A stretch of DNA of 64,000 nt from positions 248,001 to 312,000 of the forward strand of contig NZ_FOWP01000004.1 of NCBI RefSeq assembly GCF_900115475.1. Direction: 5' to 3'. Position 1 is the stretch's first letter. The number at the start of each line of letters is the position of its first letter. The DNA is from Ectopseudomonas composti. Lineage in GTDB: Bacteria > Pseudomonadota > Gammaproteobacteria > Pseudomonadales > Pseudomonadaceae. Below, piece by piece: positions 61,903-64,000 of this stretch. Position numbers and translations under genes: made by a program. The notes under the pieces are model-generated. The model was given only the letters and a program-made list of their open reading frames with translations, was not told where the DNA came from and made no database searches.

Positions 61903-62709
61903 ATGAACGATTCGATGATTCCTAGCCCCTCTGGCACCACCCGCTTTCTGGCAGTCGTGGGCGACCCGGTACGCCAGGTCAAAGCTCCGATGTTGCTCAA
62001 TCGGCTCTTTCGTGACGAAGGAATCGACATGGTCATGATCGCCGTCCATGCTCGTGCCGAGAACCTGGAGACGGTCATCCGCGGTTTGCAGGCGACGGAT
62101 AACTTTCACGGCATGCTGGTGACCATCCCGCACAAGTTCTCCTGCTGCCGGTTTGCCGAGCGGCACAGTCTCTGCGTAGAGCTGTCCGGGGCGACCAACG
62201 CACTGCGGCGCGACCCCGATGGCGTCTGGCGCGCGGAAAACTTCGACGGCATCGGCTTCGTCCTGGGCCTGCGCCATGCCGGTTTCGAGCCGAAGGGCAA
62301 AGACGTGTTGTTGCTCGGCGGCGGCGGGGCGGGCAGTGCCATCGCCGTGGCGTTGCTCGAATCAGGTGTGGAGCGTTTGTATCTGCGCGAGCCTGACGAA
62401 CCCAAGGCGAATGAGTTATTGCGCCGCCTTGAATTGCACTGGCCTGGACGCGTGAGAAAGGATCAGAGCAAATCTGTCACCGATGTCGCCATCGTGATCA
62501 ATGCCACGCCTTTGGGACTGCAGCCGGATGATCCGCTGCCGTTCGACCCGGCCGTGCTGGCCGCCGGCACCTGGGTCGCTGACATCATCATGAAGCCGGC
62601 TGAAACGCGTCTGCTCAGGCTTGCAGCCGAACGCGGGCTGCCGGTGCAGCCAGGGATCAGCATGCTCAACGAACAGATTGATTGCTACCGAGAGTTCTTT
62701 TCGCTCTGA
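61903..62709 (+). CDS. Shikimate dehydrogenase-like protein
   Basis: A 268-residue AroE-fold oxidoreductase. The catalytic Lys78 (TIPHKF) and Asp115 (NFDGIGFV) are kept, with Asn99 in SGATNAL. The NADP-type motif is LLLGGGGAGSAIAVALL near 130. The usual substrate motif HSLSP near the N-terminus is VRQVKAP here, so the two Ser ligands of shikimate are missing. A different hydroxy acid, or quinate, may be used. The gene starts 9 nt after the TIM-barrel stop and likely shares its transcript. Confidence 0.85.
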   Translation: MNDSMIPSPSGTTRFLAVVGDPVRQVKAPMLLNRLFRDEGIDMVMIAVHARAENLETVIRGLQATDNFHGMLVTIPHKFSCCRFAERHSLCVELSGATNALRRDPDGVWRAENFDGIGFVLGLRHAGFEPKGKDVLLLGGGGAGSAIAVALLESGVERLYLREPDEPKANELLRRLELHWPGRVRKDQSKSVTDVAIVINATPLGLQPDDPLPFDPAVLAAGTWVADIIMKPAETRLLRLAAERGLPVQPGISMLNEQIDCYREFFSL

Positions 62710-62887
62710 CGCCCTGTGCATCTGCGTTCTCACTAGTAGCAAGCAGCATAAATACCGTGGTGCTCATCACCGAGTCGGGTGAGTAGAGGTGGGCGCCGAG
62801 GGGGGTGATATGGGGGCCATATCACTCACTCTGTCATCTGAGACTCATCTCGAGCGCGAGTCTGGCGGTAAGCCCATGGGCTTGTTC

Positions 62888-62902
62888 GCGCCAGCATGGC
62901 GC
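62888..62902. promoter_or_regulatory. NtrC-like enhancer site upstream of dmm
   Basis: GCGCCA-GCA-TGGCGC is a perfect palindrome with the spacing and inner bases of the NtrC site GCACCA-N3-TGGTGC, differing by A to G in each arm. It lies about 185 nt upstream of the sigma-54 promoter. Confidence 0.6.
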
Positions 62903-63087
62903 TTGGCCGTTGCGATCAAGCACTTGTGCCAATTCATGCGTGGTGAGGATTTCACCGAGCAAACCCGCTCTTCAGATTTTCTCTTCATGCGCCGTATCGG
63001 CGCGTGTTGCCCTGCACCTGTGCAGGATTGCCGCTGCCGGATGACGGTTTTGCGGCTGATCCCCAGTGCTGTTGCTGTCGGCGAAAG

Positions 63088-63103
63088 TGGCACATTCCAT
63101 GCT
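63088..63103 (+). promoter_or_regulatory. Sigma-54 promoter of the dmm operon
   Basis: TGGCACATTCCATGCT has a perfect TGGCAC -24 box and GC at the -12 position with the required 10-nt GG to GC spacing. The predicted start is near 63114, 77 nt before the dmmA ATG. Confidence 0.78.
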
Positions 63104-63111
63104 TTCTCTGT

Positions 63112-63128
63112 GAGAACAAAAAGTTCTC
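63112..63128. promoter_or_regulatory. Palindrome over the dmm transcription start
   Basis: GAGAAC-AAAAA-GTTCTC covers the predicted start, in the same relative position as the palindrome at the gmaS promoter. Candidate repressor site or leader hairpin. Confidence 0.55.
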
Positions 63129-63190
63129 CAAGGGAATTTTCTCTGGAGGCCAACTGACCATCACCTTGCGCTCACCCGGGAGGTTTTCCG

Positions 63191-63736
63191 ATGACAGCAT
63201 CCAGTGCCGAACCCCTGTTCAGTACCCCGCGTTATGCCACCGAGGCGTCCGGGCATGCGGCCAGTCGCCGTATCGTGGTCACTCAGCAGGCGAGGGCGGC
63301 CGTCGCGCTGCTCGATGCTCCGGCACCGACCCTGATGCTGTGCCTGGGCGAGACGCTGACGACGAGTGTCGACCAGGAAGGCCTGCCCAGCATCGAGGCG
63401 CTTTACCTGCGTCTACAGATGTTGCTGGAACAGGCCCAGGCTGGTACCCGGCTGTACGTTTGCGGAGATGAGAGCTTTCTCTGGCACGTCTATCGTCTGG
63501 CGCGGCATGCCGGTCTGCTCGCTGATGAGATCGAGCTGTTCCGGCAGGGCGAGCGGCGGCGCCTGTACTGCGTGCATTGCGGGCATTTTCAGGACATCGG
63601 CAGCGAAGGGGAGAGCAGCTGTGGCCAGTGCCGGGTGAAGCTGCTGGTGCGCGAACATTTCTCCCGCCGCCTGGGCGCCTACATGGGCGTCTGCATCGAC
63701 CCGGACAGCCCTTATGCGCCGGAGGTGCTGGCATGA
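63191..63736 (+). CDS. dmmA: Dimethylamine monooxygenase subunit DmmA-like
   Basis: A 181-residue protein. A central Rossmann-like segment (GTRLYVCGDESFLWHVYRLARHAGL, residues 86-110) precedes two CxxC pairs, Cys127/Cys130 and Cys144/Cys147 (YCVHCGHF, SSCGQCRVKLLV). These look like a zinc- or iron-binding ribbon. The end reads HFSRRLGAYMGVCIDPDSPYAPE. This matches the DmmA-type subunit of the dimethylamine monooxygenase/haem N-demethylase system. GGGAGG lies 7 nt before the ATG. It overlaps the reductase gene by 4 nt. Confidence 0.78.
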   Translation: MTASSAEPLFSTPRYATEASGHAASRRIVVTQQARAAVALLDAPAPTLMLCLGETLTTSVDQEGLPSIEALYLRLQMLLEQAQAGTRLYVCGDESFLWHVYRLARHAGLLADEIELFRQGERRRLYCVHCGHFQDIGSEGESSCGQCRVKLLVREHFSRRLGAYMGVCIDPDSPYAPEVLA

Positions 63737-64000
63737 GCGCGATGATCGAGGTACAGGTCACCGACGTGCGCCAGCTGACGCCGGTGGTGCGCGAGTTCAG
63801 CCTCACCGCCCTCGACGGCGCGCTGCCGGGTTTCTCCTGCGGTAGCCATGTGCAGGTGGTGTTGCCCATCGAGGGGCGCACGCTGCGCAATGCCTATTCG
63901 CTGCTGAGCGATCCGTGCGAGAGCGGCGTGTACCGCATCGCCGTGCGCCTGCAGGAGGCTTCGCGTGGTGGTTCGCGCTACCTGCACGAGCGGGTCCGGG
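63733..64000 (+). CDS. dmmB: VanB/PDR-type reductase subunit of dimethylamine monooxygenase, N-terminal part
   Basis: The first 89 residues of a ferredoxin-reductase-family protein, cut by the window end. The flavin-binding RNAYSLLSDP (residues 50-59) and GGSRYLHE near the end are typical of the phthalate dioxygenase reductase/VanB group. These carry FMN, NAD and a C-terminal 2Fe-2S. The ATG at 63733 overlaps the dmmA stop (ATGA); a second ATG is in frame three codons later. It would supply electrons to the N-demethylase. Confidence 0.8.
   Translation, partial: MSAMIEVQVTDVRQLTPVVREFSLTALDGALPGFSCGSHVQVVLPIEGRTLRNAYSLLSDPCESGVYRIAVRLQEASRGGSRYLHERVR

Larger units (their letters stand above)
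62710..63190. other. Long regulatory gap before dmmA
   Basis: A 481-base region with no credible coding sequence; the open frames found in it have no ribosome site or known similarity. It contains GTGATATGG-GGG-CCATATCAC (62805-62825), an NtrC-like site (62888-62902), GGTGA-N5-TCACC (62942-62956), a sigma-54 promoter (63088-63103) and a palindrome (63112-63128). It looks like an enhancer-controlled promoter region. Confidence 0.7.

Noticed and set aside
62789..63157. 122-codon frame before dmmA
   Set aside because: It has no Shine-Dalgarno or family features and overlaps the sigma-54 promoter and NtrC-like site.
1..64000. Insertion sequence, prophage, CRISPR or tRNA
   Set aside because: No transposase, integrase, phage structural gene, spaced direct-repeat array or tRNA-like cloverleaf was recognised.

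Overview
The window looks like chromosomal DNA of a Pseudomonas species: it is GC-rich and carries an H-NS-type MvaT regulator almost identical to the pseudomonad protein, a PctA-like amino-acid chemoreceptor, a Fe superoxide dismutase and the pseudomonad DUF58/MoxR/DUF4350/DUF4129/SpoIIM/RDD operon. The methylated-amine genes are compatible with the P. mendocina group. That species guess is an inference. I saw no IS element, prophage, CRISPR array, tRNA or rRNA.

Layout. 1-9.7 kb: end of an ammonium transporter gene, sodB, and a six-gene overlapping membrane/MoxR operon. 9.9-17.7 kb: sbcB, mvaT, purU, a CBS protein, a PctA-like chemoreceptor and a HerA-like ATPase. 18-26.9 kb: a uronate uptake and oxidation locus (aldose epimerase, FadR-type regulator, EamA exporter, TRAP transporter, SMP-30 lactonase, uronate dehydrogenase, LacI regulator). 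26.9-31.4 kb: an imelysin/di-heme/DUF1513 set with a possible Fur box, then a cytosolic SH3-C39 peptidase-like protein. 31.5-33.5 kb: an HBM chemoreceptor.

33.9-41.8 kb: purU-folD-mgdABCD (SoxBDAG-like)-iclR, all on the minus strand. 42-44.3 kb: an orphan FAD amine oxidase and an IclR regulator. 44.3-53.1 kb: a TetR-controlled cluster I cannot match to a named pathway (dienoyl-CoA isomerase-like crotonase, CrtI-like flavoprotein, FNR/2Fe-2S reductase, acyl-CoA ligase, YheT-like hydrolase), followed by a GlxA-type regulator and a thioesterase. 53.1-58.5 kb: an XRE-cupin regulator and gmaS-mgsABC. 58.5-62.7 kb: an IclR/MFS/TIM-barrel/shikimate-dehydrogenase-like module. 63.2 kb to the end: the start of a dimethylamine monooxygenase operon (dmmA and a truncated reductase gene).

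How it fits together. The genes give an almost continuous route from dimethylamine to formate. Dmm makes methylamine. GmaS ligates it to glutamate, MgsABC makes N-methylglutamate, MgdABCD demethylates this onto tetrahydrofolate, and FolD plus PurU release formate. The gmaS and dmm operons each have a good sigma-54 promoter, an upstream NtrC-like GCnC-N7-GnGC site and a palindrome over the predicted transcription start, so nitrogen control is likely. The uronate locus shares a GTTGT-N3-ATGAC-like operator at two intergenic regions, and the TetR cluster has four CTTATC-N3-GATAAG-like sites. These operators were found by eye and are untested.
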